In this document: in pieces, positions 25,972-33,833 of the stretch
Layout: each line of letters starts with the position of its first letter
How positions within the stretch are numbered: the stretch's first letter is position 1
Assembly: GCA_013792135.1 (NCBI GenBank)
Contig: VMSP01000065.1
Coordinates: forward strand, 1-64,000
Source: Desulfocapsa sp.
GTDB taxonomy: Bacteria > Desulfobacterota > Desulfobulbia > Desulfobulbales > Desulfocapsaceae
Reading direction: 5' to 3'
Length of the DNA stretch: 64,000 nt
Translations under genes and position numbers: made by a program
Notes under the pieces: generated by a model
What the model saw: only the letters and a program-made list of their open reading frames with translations
The model's database searches: none
Told to the model about the DNA's origin: nothing

Positions 25972-26643
25972 ATGAAAGAACGTATAAAAAAAATACTAAG
26001 TAATCTCAAAAATGTTCAAGAAGATTTACTGGCATTGTCGGATGACTTGTGGTTGGAGATTGATCACAACGACAATGAGGCTATTGACAATGGCGTTCGG
26101 TTCAAATCTGAGTTTAATAAAAACAATAAGAAGTTTTCTGATACGGCCAATTCTTTATCTGAATTGATTCAAAATCATACAAACACGCCACTTTATCAGC
26201 AAGTAGAAAGCAAAGAAAGGCAATTGTCTTCCATAGAGAATGAGCGCATAATCGAAGAATTAAACAACAAGGAACCGCATAACTTAACAGAAGATTTCAA
26301 ATATAAAAGACCCTATGGCTTCGTACTTACTGGGACTCCATATACAAACAAGGTAACTTGGTCAGAGTTATATATCCAGCTTTGCACTCACCTCCTGAAT
26401 ACTGATGAAAACATCTTTAACTCTCTAGAAAACAATCAGGATCACATATCCAATCGTAACAACAAATACTTCTCAAGTAACCCCAGTGATCTAAGAAGCT
26501 CACAAAAATGTGGTTCTTCCACTTATGTGGAGATGAACCTTTCAGCCAATTCAATCCGAGATAGTATAAAACGATTACTGAAAACGTATAATATTAACCA
26601 AGCTGATCTTTCCATTTACCTTCGGGAAGATAGGGATGCATAA
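25972..26643 (+). CDS. hypothetical protein (223 aa)
   Basis: Residues 1-100 are a highly polar, probably coiled-coil segment. Residues 105-220 form a compact domain with KRPYGFVLTGTPYTNKVTWSE, SSTYVEMNLSANSI and SIKRLLKTYNINQADLSIYL. I recall a similar C-terminal pattern (YVE-NLSAN followed by a KLL-type helix) in proteins near restriction systems, but cannot name it. The gene starts 30 bases after the attC-like site with AAGG upstream and is AT-rich. Function unknown; cassette cargo is likely. Confidence 0.5.
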   Translation: MKERIKKILSNLKNVQEDLLALSDDLWLEIDHNDNEAIDNGVRFKSEFNKNNKKFSDTANSLSELIQNHTNTPLYQQVESKERQLSSIENERIIEELNNKEPHNLTEDFKYKRPYGFVLTGTPYTNKVTWSELYIQLCTHLLNTDENIFNSLENNQDHISNRNNKYFSSNPSDLRSSQKCGSSTYVEMNLSANSIRDSIKRLLKTYNINQADLSIYLREDRDA

Positions 26644-26882
26644 AGAGCCTAATAAAACGCTGCAAGGGACGAGCGGGCAGCGCGGTTAGACCCCACCTCG
26701 CGGTAACGCCCTTGCCATTGGCTAGTAATTTATGCTAAGTTATTCACTTAACACAGGAACACTTACAGGGGACTTTAACCCCACAAGTTCACGCCCATGC
26801 CGGGCGTACACAATAACATTCTGCGGACAAGCCGCAGATGTTCACGTTCGGTTGATAAAGTTGAAGCTTACAGTGAGGTCGC
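26644..26882. other. cassette junction region with hairpins
   Basis: Contains several short perfect hairpins: ACGCCC-atgcc-GGGCGT, CTGCGG-acaag-CCGCAG, and TGCAAGGG pairing with CCCTTGCC. It ends with GTTCGGT (26846-26852), the same core-site sequence found at the attC site downstream of the DUF4365 gene. It looks like one or two degenerate attC sites between the 223-aa and 190-aa genes. Confidence 0.35.
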
Positions 26883-27455
26883 ATGAGCAATGATAAAAAA
26901 GATACCGTAGAGAAAGCTTTCGCTACTGCACAGGATGCACTTGCGAACAATGCTGGGCTATCTTGGATCAAGAAATCTTGCATCACGGAGCGTGCCTATT
27001 GTCTAGGGATTTTGGCTGGACTGAGCAGCACTTCGGAAGAACATCTATTGGGCGGGGGAATTGCCCAAGCACTAACGGGAACTATGTGGCAGCGTAAAGC
27101 GGATGACACGTTTGGGTCAACCACAATTGGACGCAACCACCGACAACTTATAGACATGCTTCGATGTGGTCAGCCAATAAGCAGCGAGTTCCAACAGACT
27201 ATAAACGACTTAGAACTTGATATCGAAAAGAATGACAGGAAATGGCGAAGCCTTGTTCAGCAGATTGAGGATCTGATGAAAACGGTTGCGGAGACGGCGG
27301 CGGAATTTGAAACAAACACACTGGAGGCCGTTGGTGATCACGGCGATGAAAACCGGCATCGCTTGCTCCAACTTCTCGACTATTTCGAACCATTGGCGCG
27401 GAAAATAGCTTTACTTGAGACAGATCACCGCATCCAAAGTCGCTTTGAGGAATGA
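26883..27455 (+). CDS. hypothetical protein (190 aa)
   Basis: 190 aa, mostly alpha-helical, with a long C-terminal coiled-coil (SLVQQIEDLMKTVAETAAE). GAGGTC lies just before the ATG. It starts soon after a GTTCGGT core site and is followed five bases after its stop by GCCGAAC, the complementary core site, so it fits as the cargo of an integron cassette whose attC was interrupted by the neighbouring IS91-type element. GC is higher than in the genes to its left, supporting a separate origin. Confidence 0.5.
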   Translation: MSNDKKDTVEKAFATAQDALANNAGLSWIKKSCITERAYCLGILAGLSSTSEEHLLGGGIAQALTGTMWQRKADDTFGSTTIGRNHRQLIDMLRCGQPISSEFQQTINDLELDIEKNDRKWRSLVQQIEDLMKTVAETAAEFETNTLEAVGDHGDENRHRLLQLLDYFEPLARKIALLETDHRIQSRFEE

Positions 27456-27762
27456 TTGCCGAACGAACAAGGTTAGGTTGTGAGAGCGAAGCGATCCACA
27501 ATCTGAACCGGTGGTTGGACAAGCCCGGTGGATATATATAGAAAAGAGCTTTTTCGTCTGAGAGTTGAATCAGTCGGCGGGGTGGCAGAGAGCAGGAAGC
27601 TTCCTCTGCTTTGATCTTTGAAGATGATTCTGATGAGACATTGGGCTGTTACACACTGATTTCGGCCTTTATTTGGACGCAAGTATCCTGTTCCGATGAA
27701 ATCCGGTTATGGCAAGCATTGCTGTGGGGTTGCTGTTTACATATCTTTCGCCTCCGGCTGGC

Positions 27763-28845
27763 TCACCTGTGAAATTTGTCCGGATAGGCTGGTGGCCGTG
27801 GAATCATTGTGGTAATGATCGCCATGGCAGCCCCGCAAACCGGGCATGTAATGGGTGGCCGCTGTTTTAATTTTCCGGCAAGCCCACGCAAGGGGTTGAA
27901 TCGCAGGATCAATTTGAGCAGGTTGATGAGTTTTTTGCTGCATGAATGGAGAAAGCCGTACGACCTTGCCCGTCGAAAGCCCCTGGGCAGCACATGGAGC
28001 ATGAGCAGGTAGAGGAAATACTCGCCTTTAACGGTTCTGGTTCGATCCTCTCCGCTTTTGGCATGTCGATAGCGGAAGGTGACCATGCCGTCCCGGCACT
28101 GCAGGATGTCCTGCTCCCGGATGACTCCCCGGTACAGATAGCGGCCGAGGTAGATCAGGGCCTTTTCGCCATTGCCGGCTTCCTTGCAGTCAACCACCCA
28201 TTGTTTGGGGCAATCACTGGGAACCGGCAGGTTGTTGTTGACCATGGTCTGGAGGAGCTTGGCCCGGAAGACCTTGGCCAGTGCCTTGTGACTGAAGAGA
28301 TATCCCGGAGATTTTACCTTCCAGAGACTCTGTTTCAGATTGATGCTTGCCCCGGCCATGACCACATGGATGTGGGGGTGATAGTCAAGGGTTCGGGAAT
28401 GGGTATGGAGAATGGCGGTGAAACCTGGGGCTCCGCCGAGTTTCTTGTCGTTTTTGGTAAATGATTTCAGGAGTTCCTGCACTGCGGAGAACATCAGGGA
28501 ATAGATTGTGCTTTGATTTCTCCACGCCAGGTCACGGAGTTGTTCCGGGATGGTAAAGGTGATCAGGGAGTATTGGCACGGCAGACACTTGCTGATCTGG
28601 TTTTCTATCCATTGTTGACTTTCGTGCTGCTGACAATGAGGGCAGTTTCGGTGGCCGCAGGAGTGGGGAATGTAGCTCTGTTTGCCACAATGCTGATCTG
28701 AACACTGGGCCAGCATGTGCGGGCTATGTTCCTGCCTGCACCGGGCCATGGAATCCAGCGCCTTGATATGACCCGGCAGAAGATTTTTATTGTAGCGGCG
28801 AAAGAAGCGGTCCTTGAACTCGTTGATGATTGCGGAGAGCAGCAT
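27763..28845 (-). CDS. tnpA: IS91-family transposase (Y1-type HUH nuclease)
   Basis: Rolling-circle transposase, about 360 aa from the ATG at 28845 (a GTG at 28863 is an alternative). An N-terminal zinc-binding segment (CRQEHSPHMLAQC, then HSCGHRNCPHCQ) precedes the HUH metal-binding motif DYHPHIHVVMAGA near residue 165, followed by the catalytic-Tyr region GRYLYRGVI near 235. It nicks one strand and covalently holds the DNA end. The start overlaps the TAA of the recombinase gene by one base, so translation is coupled. The C-terminus has a second CPVCGA motif. Reading frame intact. Confidence 0.92.
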   Translation of the reverse strand: MLLSAIINEFKDRFFRRYNKNLLPGHIKALDSMARCRQEHSPHMLAQCSDQHCGKQSYIPHSCGHRNCPHCQQHESQQWIENQISKCLPCQYSLITFTIPEQLRDLAWRNQSTIYSLMFSAVQELLKSFTKNDKKLGGAPGFTAILHTHSRTLDYHPHIHVVMAGASINLKQSLWKVKSPGYLFSHKALAKVFRAKLLQTMVNNNLPVPSDCPKQWVVDCKEAGNGEKALIYLGRYLYRGVIREQDILQCRDGMVTFRYRHAKSGEDRTRTVKGEYFLYLLMLHVLPRGFRRARSYGFLHSCSKKLINLLKLILRFNPLRGLAGKLKQRPPITCPVCGAAMAIITTMIPRPPAYPDKFHR

Positions 28846-29757
28846 TATTTGGGCCCTCCCCACTTGATGTCCAGGGAGTCGACCAGGCTGTTGACGGCCC
28901 GCCTGACATTGTTGCCCGTGACGGTGGTCAGGTGGGTGTATCTGGAGGTGGTCAGGATGCTGACATGGCCAAGGATCTGTTGCAGTTCAAGCAGGTCGAC
29001 CCCGGCCTCCAGCATATGGGTGGCATAGCTGTGACGCAGTGAGTGGCATGAGATTTTTTTTTATGCCGAGTTGCTGAACAACGGCTTGCATGGTGGTTTG
29101 GATGCCGCCTCGATCCAGTGGCTGATCAACCAGGTGGGCGTTTTTCAGACCTCTCTTCCTGCTGGGAAAGAGAAAATGGGGGTGCCCGTGCACCGCCCAG
29201 AAATCGCGCAGTATGCGCAAGGTCTTGTCAGGCAGCGGCACCAGGCGATCCTTATTGCCCTTGGCATCGCGAATATGCACCCGCATGTTATGGGCGTCTA
29301 TATCACCGACAGTAAGCCGGATTCCTTCGCCAAGGCGGAGGCCCATGCTGTAGATAGTAAAGAAGAAAACCTTGTAGCTCAAGATATTGGTGGCGGCAAA
29401 CAGTTTCCCCGTCTGCTCGACGGACAGGATATCGGGAATTCTGGATGTCCTGGGAGGCTTGATCAGGGGAATGTCTTCCCAGGTTTTATGCAGTACCCTG
29501 GAGTAGAAGAATTTCAGACCATAGAGATCAAGCTTGACGCTGCTCCAGGAGCACTCTTCCAGAAGTTCGTTGAAATAATCGAGCAACTGGTCAGAGCTAA
29601 GGCTGTCAATCCTGCAATCAAAATAGTTGCCGATACGCCTGATTGCCCTGGCGTACGCATCAACGGTTTTTGGCTGTAGACCGCCAAGTTTCAGGAGTTT
29701 CAGGTGATTTTGATACTGCTTGGTGAAGTGGGGATCCTGGGGCATGCTGGTGTTCAT
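28845..29757 (-). pseudogene. IS91-associated tyrosine recombinase, frameshifted
   Basis: Phage-integrase family protein that accompanies the transposase. The first 230 residues carry an SAM-like N-terminal core-binding domain (QPKTVDAYARAIRRIGNYF) and the first catalytic Arg (GLRLGEGIRL). The main frame is broken in an A9 tract (T run 29054-29062 on plus): with one base fewer the frame continues as [34 protein letters not shown] and ends DIKWGGPK, supplying the missing H-x-x-R, His and Tyr nucleophile. The uncorrected product ends early at 28987. The cause may be a real mutation, a sequencing error, or productive slippage on the A tract. Confidence 0.85.
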
Positions 29758-29902
29758 TGTAACCTCCGTGGTAATAGGGTGATTGAGATGGCATCAAACT
29801 TGCTTCGCCGCTCTCTTTCTATTACTCTATGCCGTGAGATTGCAAAATATTATTCATGAATGAAGCTGCGGCCTGCATCCTGTCTGCCGCGGTAGCGGCT
29901 TC
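29758..29902. other. non-coding flank between IS91 element and attC
   Basis: The recombinase upstream region; the IS91 end probably lies in this stretch. Nothing else recognisable. Confidence 0.4.
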
Positions 29903-29973
29903 GTCCAACAATTCGCTGCAGCGGACGCGCAACCGTTGTGTGGTTACGCGTCCGCTGAGCTTGGTCGTTACGC
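29903..29973 (+). other. attC: integron attC site A
   Basis: R'' GTCCAAC, spacer AATTC, L'' GCTGCAGC, then a stem/loop, L' GCTGAGC, spacer TTGGTC, R' GTTACGC. L'' has one extra base (G) relative to the complement of L', the extrahelical base that sets attC polarity, and this places the site in plus orientation. It is opposite in polarity to attC sites B and C, so the array has been rearranged or joined here. Confidence 0.75.
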
Positions 29974-30121
29974 TTTGCTATGGTGCAGATATTTCCAAAC
30001 GATCTTGTCTCATTCTATGGGTTAGGAAAAGAAGAGGTCACTTCATGCAAATCCAGAACAGGATTGACAGCACCAAGGGATTTTGCCCTTAATGCTGTGT
30101 GTTGATTAAATTTAATTTGTC
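29974..30121. other. gene-free spacer after attC A
   Basis: About 150 bases between attC A and the HNH gene. No second attC for the HNH cassette is recognisable here, although one would be expected after its stop codon. Confidence 0.4.
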
Positions 30122-30484
30122 TCATGATTTGTCTGTATAGCGCCAGATAGATGGGTTAAGAGAACTCATTGTATAACTTGGCGGGTGTAAAAGAGCATGT
30201 TTGACAACCCCTGATACTGACTGCGGAGTAATGTTTTTATTTTTGCAGTATGTTGAATTAATCCAATCGACCAACAACCTGGCACCTTTGCTGGCGTTAC
30301 AAGAGATGCAACAAAGGGCTATGTTTTCTCTTGTGATGATTCTTTCATCGTTGGTTATGTGCTCCCAAGATAATTTTGATTTTCTAGTACCACAAGATCC
30401 AAACTCGATACCGCAATAAATACAACACGTATCCCGTAAGATAACTTCTCTTTCCAACCAGTCAGGTATGTTCCATTTATTCAT
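30122..30484 (-). CDS. HNH endonuclease domain protein (120 aa)
   Basis: Small HNH-fold protein carried as a gene cassette. Zinc-knuckle cysteines CIYCG and CCISCN flank a central WEHI (His of the HNH core), with NASKGARLL after the second pair, the usual HNH layout. The ATG at 30484 (MNKWNIPDW) is preferred over an upstream start at 30523 because the latter lies inside attC site B, and the HNH fold begins shortly after. Likely cleaves or nicks DNA; target unknown. No strong ribosome binding site is seen, common for cassette genes. Intact. Confidence 0.85.
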   Translation of the reverse strand: MNKWNIPDWLEREVILRDTCCIYCGIEFGSCGTRKSKLSWEHITNDERIITRENIALCCISCNASKGARLLVDWINSTYCKNKNITPQSVSGVVKHALLHPPSYTMSSLNPSIWRYTDKS

Positions 30485-30511
30485 AGTGATTAGTATGTGA
30501 TCGCCAATAGC

Positions 30512-30603
30512 GCCGAACGCCATGTATCAGCAACGGCGCTACCAAACCTTACCGCGTCAGCGCCGCCACGCTTAACGCCGTCTGCTGAATAGAATTGTTC
30601 GGT
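30512..30603 (-). other. attC: integron attC site B
   Basis: Read on the minus strand: R'' ACCGAAC, spacer AATTC, L'' TATTCAGC, then a GACGGCG/CGCCGTT stem, L' GCTGATA, spacer CATGGC, R' GTTCGGC. The extra T in L'' versus L' gives minus polarity. It begins nine bases after the stop of the 568-aa gene, exactly where a cassette's attC should be. Confidence 0.85.
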
Positions 30604-30611
30604 GATGTTTA

Positions 30612-32318
30612 TTAGCTTTGAACTGCTGGCAATTCAATAGACTCAACTATATGTTTTAGCTGAATTATAGAATGAATTACATCCTGTAGCCTTTTGGTTC
30701 CGTCCTCTATCAGTGAACCTTCTGGAGTATCCCAAGTGCCATGAGCTTTCCCTTTTCCTCGCCGCAATTGCAGATCGGATAATACTCCATGGGTTATCGG
30801 AATTTTGTCCTCGTTTTTTGAGGCTTTTAATATAAATTTCAACAATCCAAGGGTGCCAAGTAGATTATCATCATTCCCAAACTTTGAGGCTATCTTACTC
30901 AATGCCTTTTTCTGAAATCCTTCATTGGTAGCATTGGCCAACGCAATAATAAAATCATGCCATTGATTTGCGTTTTCAGAATTAACATAATGAAGCCCTT
31001 TGCTGGCTGATTCCCAGCTTCCACCTTTTGGTGTCCAGATAATTACTCGTTCTGCCCCCACCTCTGTCTTTCCAAGTGCCTCAAGGGAATCTTGGAGTTG
31101 CTGGAGCAATGGATTTTCGTCTGGGAAGTTGGCTTCAAAATCAGTCTGGAAGGAGCGTTTGGAAATAGCTCCTTTTGGATCTTCATTGTATTGTAGCCAA
31201 TGAAGTTGCTCTTTATAAGGGAGTCTAGCCAGATAAACAGCATATGTGTGGACTTGATTGTATTCGTTAATGTCATATGTCTCTAAATACCAACCTCCGC
31301 GACAAGAGATAGTACGTTCAGCTAATTCATATTTATCTGGATTGTTTTTATACTTGTCTAATACTTCTGCCTTAAAGAAAATTGGACTGGTTTCAAAAGG
31401 TAGATCGCTTTTGGTGAAGTAATTGGCGAAATTTTTTGGATCAATTGAGTAATTTTTTAGTAATGTTTTATTTTTCCAGTCTTGAACGATAAATTCTGCG
31501 TATTTTTGTTCTACTTCTTCTTCATTGTCACTGAATTCCCAAGACAGTAGTTGTGCCTTAGGTGTTTTTGGTCTTTCAATCTGAGCCCCTCTAAATTCTA
31601 CATATTCGTCTTTGCATCTTATGATTTCAAACTTTGCTTCATATTCTGTCGGTTCAAAAACCTTTCTGGTAAATGATTTAAAGCTCGGTGACTTAGAATT
31701 GAAACGGGTAAATGAAAAGTATCGAACCAAACACCAATTACCAAGATAGAAAAGTTTTTCAAAAACTTTTCGTCTGACCAAGATCAGACTAACATCGTTA
31801 TGATTGATTATTTTGACTATCTCAACTTCTTCACCCTGTTCATCAATGCGACAATATGAATTGTGTTTTTCGCTCCAATGCAAATCTAGCGGATGAGTCA
31901 CTATCTGATTGAATTCATAATAATTTTCTTTACCTTTTGGTTTTCCAAAATATTGACGGCCAAAAAACAAAGGAATTTCGGAACGTTTAAAATCTTCAAA
32001 ATCACCCCAGCTTGGTTCGAGCCAATGTGTTTCGCCACTCACAACATGGCCATATGCTGCTGACGGTTGGTGTACATTAATTTCTGGCAAGCTATTCTTG
32101 AAATCTTCAACATTATCATTCGGCAAAAGCATTGGGTACAGCCAATATCCGCCAGGCATTTTCCGCGTTGAGCAGTACAGAACAAGCCATCCGTCAAAAT
32201 CCTCGAAAATAAACTCCCAATTACGAGAAAGAAGAGGATCTTTTTCTGTAGAAACAGTGTGCGAATGTTGGACTTCGACTATTCTCTCAATGAGATTTAA
32301 AAAAAGACTCTCCAGCAC
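30612..32318 (-). CDS. unknown cassette-borne protein (568 aa)
   Basis: A 568-aa soluble protein, unusually large for integron cargo. I recognise no domain. It has aromatic-rich beta-like stretches at the N-terminus (NWEFIFEDFDGWLVLYCS) and centre (SCRGGWYLETYDI). A helical C-terminus (FQKKALSKIASKFGNDDNLLG, then a Gly/Lys-rich GRGKGKAHGTWD) recalls helical segments with a basic loop, as in HEPN-like regions, but no catalytic RxxxxH is visible. attC B follows directly after its stop and attC C lies upstream, so it is a single-gene cassette. In this island a defence role is plausible but unproven. Confidence 0.7.
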   Translation of the reverse strand: MLESLFLNLIERIVEVQHSHTVSTEKDPLLSRNWEFIFEDFDGWLVLYCSTRKMPGGYWLYPMLLPNDNVEDFKNSLPEINVHQPSAAYGHVVSGETHWLEPSWGDFEDFKRSEIPLFFGRQYFGKPKGKENYYEFNQIVTHPLDLHWSEKHNSYCRIDEQGEEVEIVKIINHNDVSLILVRRKVFEKLFYLGNWCLVRYFSFTRFNSKSPSFKSFTRKVFEPTEYEAKFEIIRCKDEYVEFRGAQIERPKTPKAQLLSWEFSDNEEEVEQKYAEFIVQDWKNKTLLKNYSIDPKNFANYFTKSDLPFETSPIFFKAEVLDKYKNNPDKYELAERTISCRGGWYLETYDINEYNQVHTYAVYLARLPYKEQLHWLQYNEDPKGAISKRSFQTDFEANFPDENPLLQQLQDSLEALGKTEVGAERVIIWTPKGGSWESASKGLHYVNSENANQWHDFIIALANATNEGFQKKALSKIASKFGNDDNLLGTLGLLKFILKASKNEDKIPITHGVLSDLQLRRGKGKAHGTWDTPEGSLIEDGTKRLQDVIHSIIQLKHIVESIELPAVQS

Positions 32319-32362
32319 TTTTGTCTCCCCGATTTATTCTGCAAATAGCCATACTCATTCAC

Positions 32363-32424
32363 ACCGAACGCCTAGCTCAGCCGTGCGCGCATTTTGGCCC
32401 GTCGGCTGGAGCGCCGTGTTAGCT
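32363..32424 (-). other. attC: integron attC site C
   Basis: On the minus strand: R'' AGCTAAC, spacer ACGGC, L'' GCTCCAGC, stem GCCGACGG...CGCACGGC, L' GCTGAGC, spacer TAGGC, R' GTTCGGT. L'' has one extra C. It starts ten bases after the stop of the DUF4365 gene and is 62 bp long, typical for attC. Same polarity as site B. Confidence 0.88.
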
Positions 32425-32433
32425 TCGTGCCGA

Positions 32434-33282
32434 TTAGTACGCCAACAAACCATCGTTTTCCAAGACGAAATTCTCAACAAGATCCATTCCTGCTATGCTA
32501 TTGGCAAGCATCTCAAAGTTGTGCGCGTCGGGAATCGGTTGGTTACGGCCATCGGCAGTATCCAAGTTCGTGATGTACTGAATCAATGCATCTACGCTCT
32601 GCCTATCAATACAGCACTCATTACGGGTGAGAAGCACATTGAGCCTTCGAGCACGAAAAGCACGATACTTTAAGTCCGAAATTATGCCGTCGTTGACGTC
32701 GTGCGTACCTGCACGAATTGCGTCAATTCTGTTTCCGATATCCCCGTATACTTCCGCGAACTCGGCAAGTTCTTCCAGGTACTTAGGGCGAAAGGCGATT
32801 TTTTCAATTTTTCCTATACCCGCCAGAAGTTCATTTTCAGGTGGAATACGAACCGTGATCGAACTTTGCTCATCTTCGCGCCACAATGGAGTCTTGCGAT
32901 CCATGACATCCTTGATGTACCGTTGAATCCAAAGAAAGTAAACTTTTGGAGGATCGGCCACGCTCACGCGAAACAGAAAGAAAGGGATGCTGAACTTTTC
33001 AACATAGGCGAGAGATTTCGTGTCGATGCAATAGTTGATTGTGCCTGCGCGAACTGGCTGAAGTGGTTTGTCTACACCCTTGATCTGAATGTGGAAAACG
33101 GATCCGGTCGCGGCAAATGCATCCTTGCCTTTAGCATCCTTAAAGCCGGGAGCAAAAATCTCCACCATTAGATCAATGCCGTAATCGCGCTCGCTCAGTT
33201 CTCTCACGACCCAATGGTGCGGTAGCTTGCCAATGACGGTCTTGACAGCTCTGGAATCGATGATGTGCGTTTCAGTTCTCAT
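32434..33282 (-). CDS. DUF4365 domain protein (282 aa)
   Basis: Cassette-encoded protein whose N-terminal ~150 residues match DUF4365, a PD-(D/E)xK-like fold found often in defence contexts: the acidic strand YGIDLMVEI and HIQIKGVDK form the usual D-(E/Q)xK-type catalytic pattern, though Gln replaces the expected Glu. The C-terminal half is unassigned. The ATG at 33282 is chosen because the cassette boundary GTTAGCT (33289-33295) lies just upstream, so the upstream ATG at 33336 is outside the cassette. Likely a DNA-binding or nuclease-related domain; activity unknown. Confidence 0.75.
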   Translation of the reverse strand: MRTETHIIDSRAVKTVIGKLPHHWVVRELSERDYGIDLMVEIFAPGFKDAKGKDAFAATGSVFHIQIKGVDKPLQPVRAGTINYCIDTKSLAYVEKFSIPFFLFRVSVADPPKVYFLWIQRYIKDVMDRKTPLWREDEQSSITVRIPPENELLAGIGKIEKIAFRPKYLEELAEFAEVYGDIGNRIDAIRAGTHDVNDGIISDLKYRAFRARRLNVLLTRNECCIDRQSVDALIQYITNLDTADGRNQPIPDAHNFEMLANSIAGMDLVENFVLENDGLLAY

Positions 33283-33288
33283 ATAAGA

Positions 33289-33295
33289 AGCTAAC
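33289..33295 (-). other. cassette boundary core site (GTTAGCT)
   Basis: On the minus strand this R'-type core GTTAGCT is the complement of R'' of attC site C (AGCTAAC), as expected for the two ends of one excisable circular cassette. It marks the upstream edge of the cassette cluster; the bases before it (AAAATAATACT) may be an attI-like end but no integron integrase gene follows. Confidence 0.6.
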
Positions 33296-33572
33296 AGTAT
33301 TATTTTGACAAAGTGACCATGACAATATCGCAACAACTATCCAGTACAGATCTTACGCTATCGCATGAAATTGTCGTGTTTTTCTGACATGATCACTCGT
33401 TCTTCCATCCAATTTTGCTGATAATCACAAAGTCAAAAAACAAACTCGTGTATCGCCAAACAATAACATCGACAATGAAATATCTATTGTTTTAGTTTTG
33501 TCTTTCATCGTGGCATGTAGTTGCTTGAAAGTAAAGACTGTTCCAAAATATCCGTAACATCTGACATTATCT
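33296..33572. other. gene-free spacer
   Basis: Between the cassette cluster and the SemiSWEET gene. No integron integrase remnant, promoter or repeat was seen. Confidence 0.4.
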
Positions 33573-33833
33573 TTATCCATGCCGTATCTTGAGTACCAGA
33601 ACACACATTGCAAGGGTGAAACTGACCGTATTTGCCAAAATCAATGGTAGATCCATAAGGAGAAACCCATAAATCAGCCACAGAAACAATCCTGTACTGA
33701 GAATGGTATACATCAGGAGAGAAACATCATTGGTTCTTTTTGATCGCAATATCTTGATAACTTGAGGCAAGAATGAACAGGTCGTACATGTTGCCGCAAT
33801 TAATCCAATAAGTGTGGTCGTGTCAAAATTCAT
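33573..33833 (-). CDS. SemiSWEET/PQ-loop family transporter (86 aa)
   Basis: A three-helix-bundle membrane protein, half of a SWEET sugar transporter, acting as a dimer. Helix 1 (TTLIGLIAATCTTCSFLPQVIK) holds the PQ-loop (FLPQ), followed by SKRTNDVSLLMY, a second helix (GLFLWLIYGFLL) and a third (LANTVSFTLAMCVLVL). The ATG at 33833 overlaps the umuC stop (ATGA), so it is the last gene of the umuDC operon. Sugar uptake is the known family role; a link to UmuDC is not expected and may be accidental. Confidence 0.88.
   Translation of the reverse strand: MNFDTTTLIGLIAATCTTCSFLPQVIKILRSKRTNDVSLLMYTILSTGLFLWLIYGFLLMDLPLILANTVSFTLAMCVLVLKIRHG

Larger units (their letters stand above)
27463..29845 (-). 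mobile_element. IS91-family insertion sequence (approximate ends)
   Basis: A two-gene element: a phage-type tyrosine recombinase (28845-29757) and a Y1-HUH transposase (27763-28845), overlapping by one base in TAATG. This pairing is known for one branch of the IS91 family. IS91 elements have no terminal inverted repeats and move by rolling circle, so I cannot define the ends from one copy. The left limit is set at the GAAC-containing stretch GCCGAACGAACAAGG, as IS91-type insertions favour a GAAC tetranucleotide. Right limit approximate. Confidence 0.7.

Noticed and set aside
33296-33572. Remnant of an integron integrase next to the cassette boundary
   Set aside because: Both strands show short, interrupted frames with no tyrosine recombinase motif.
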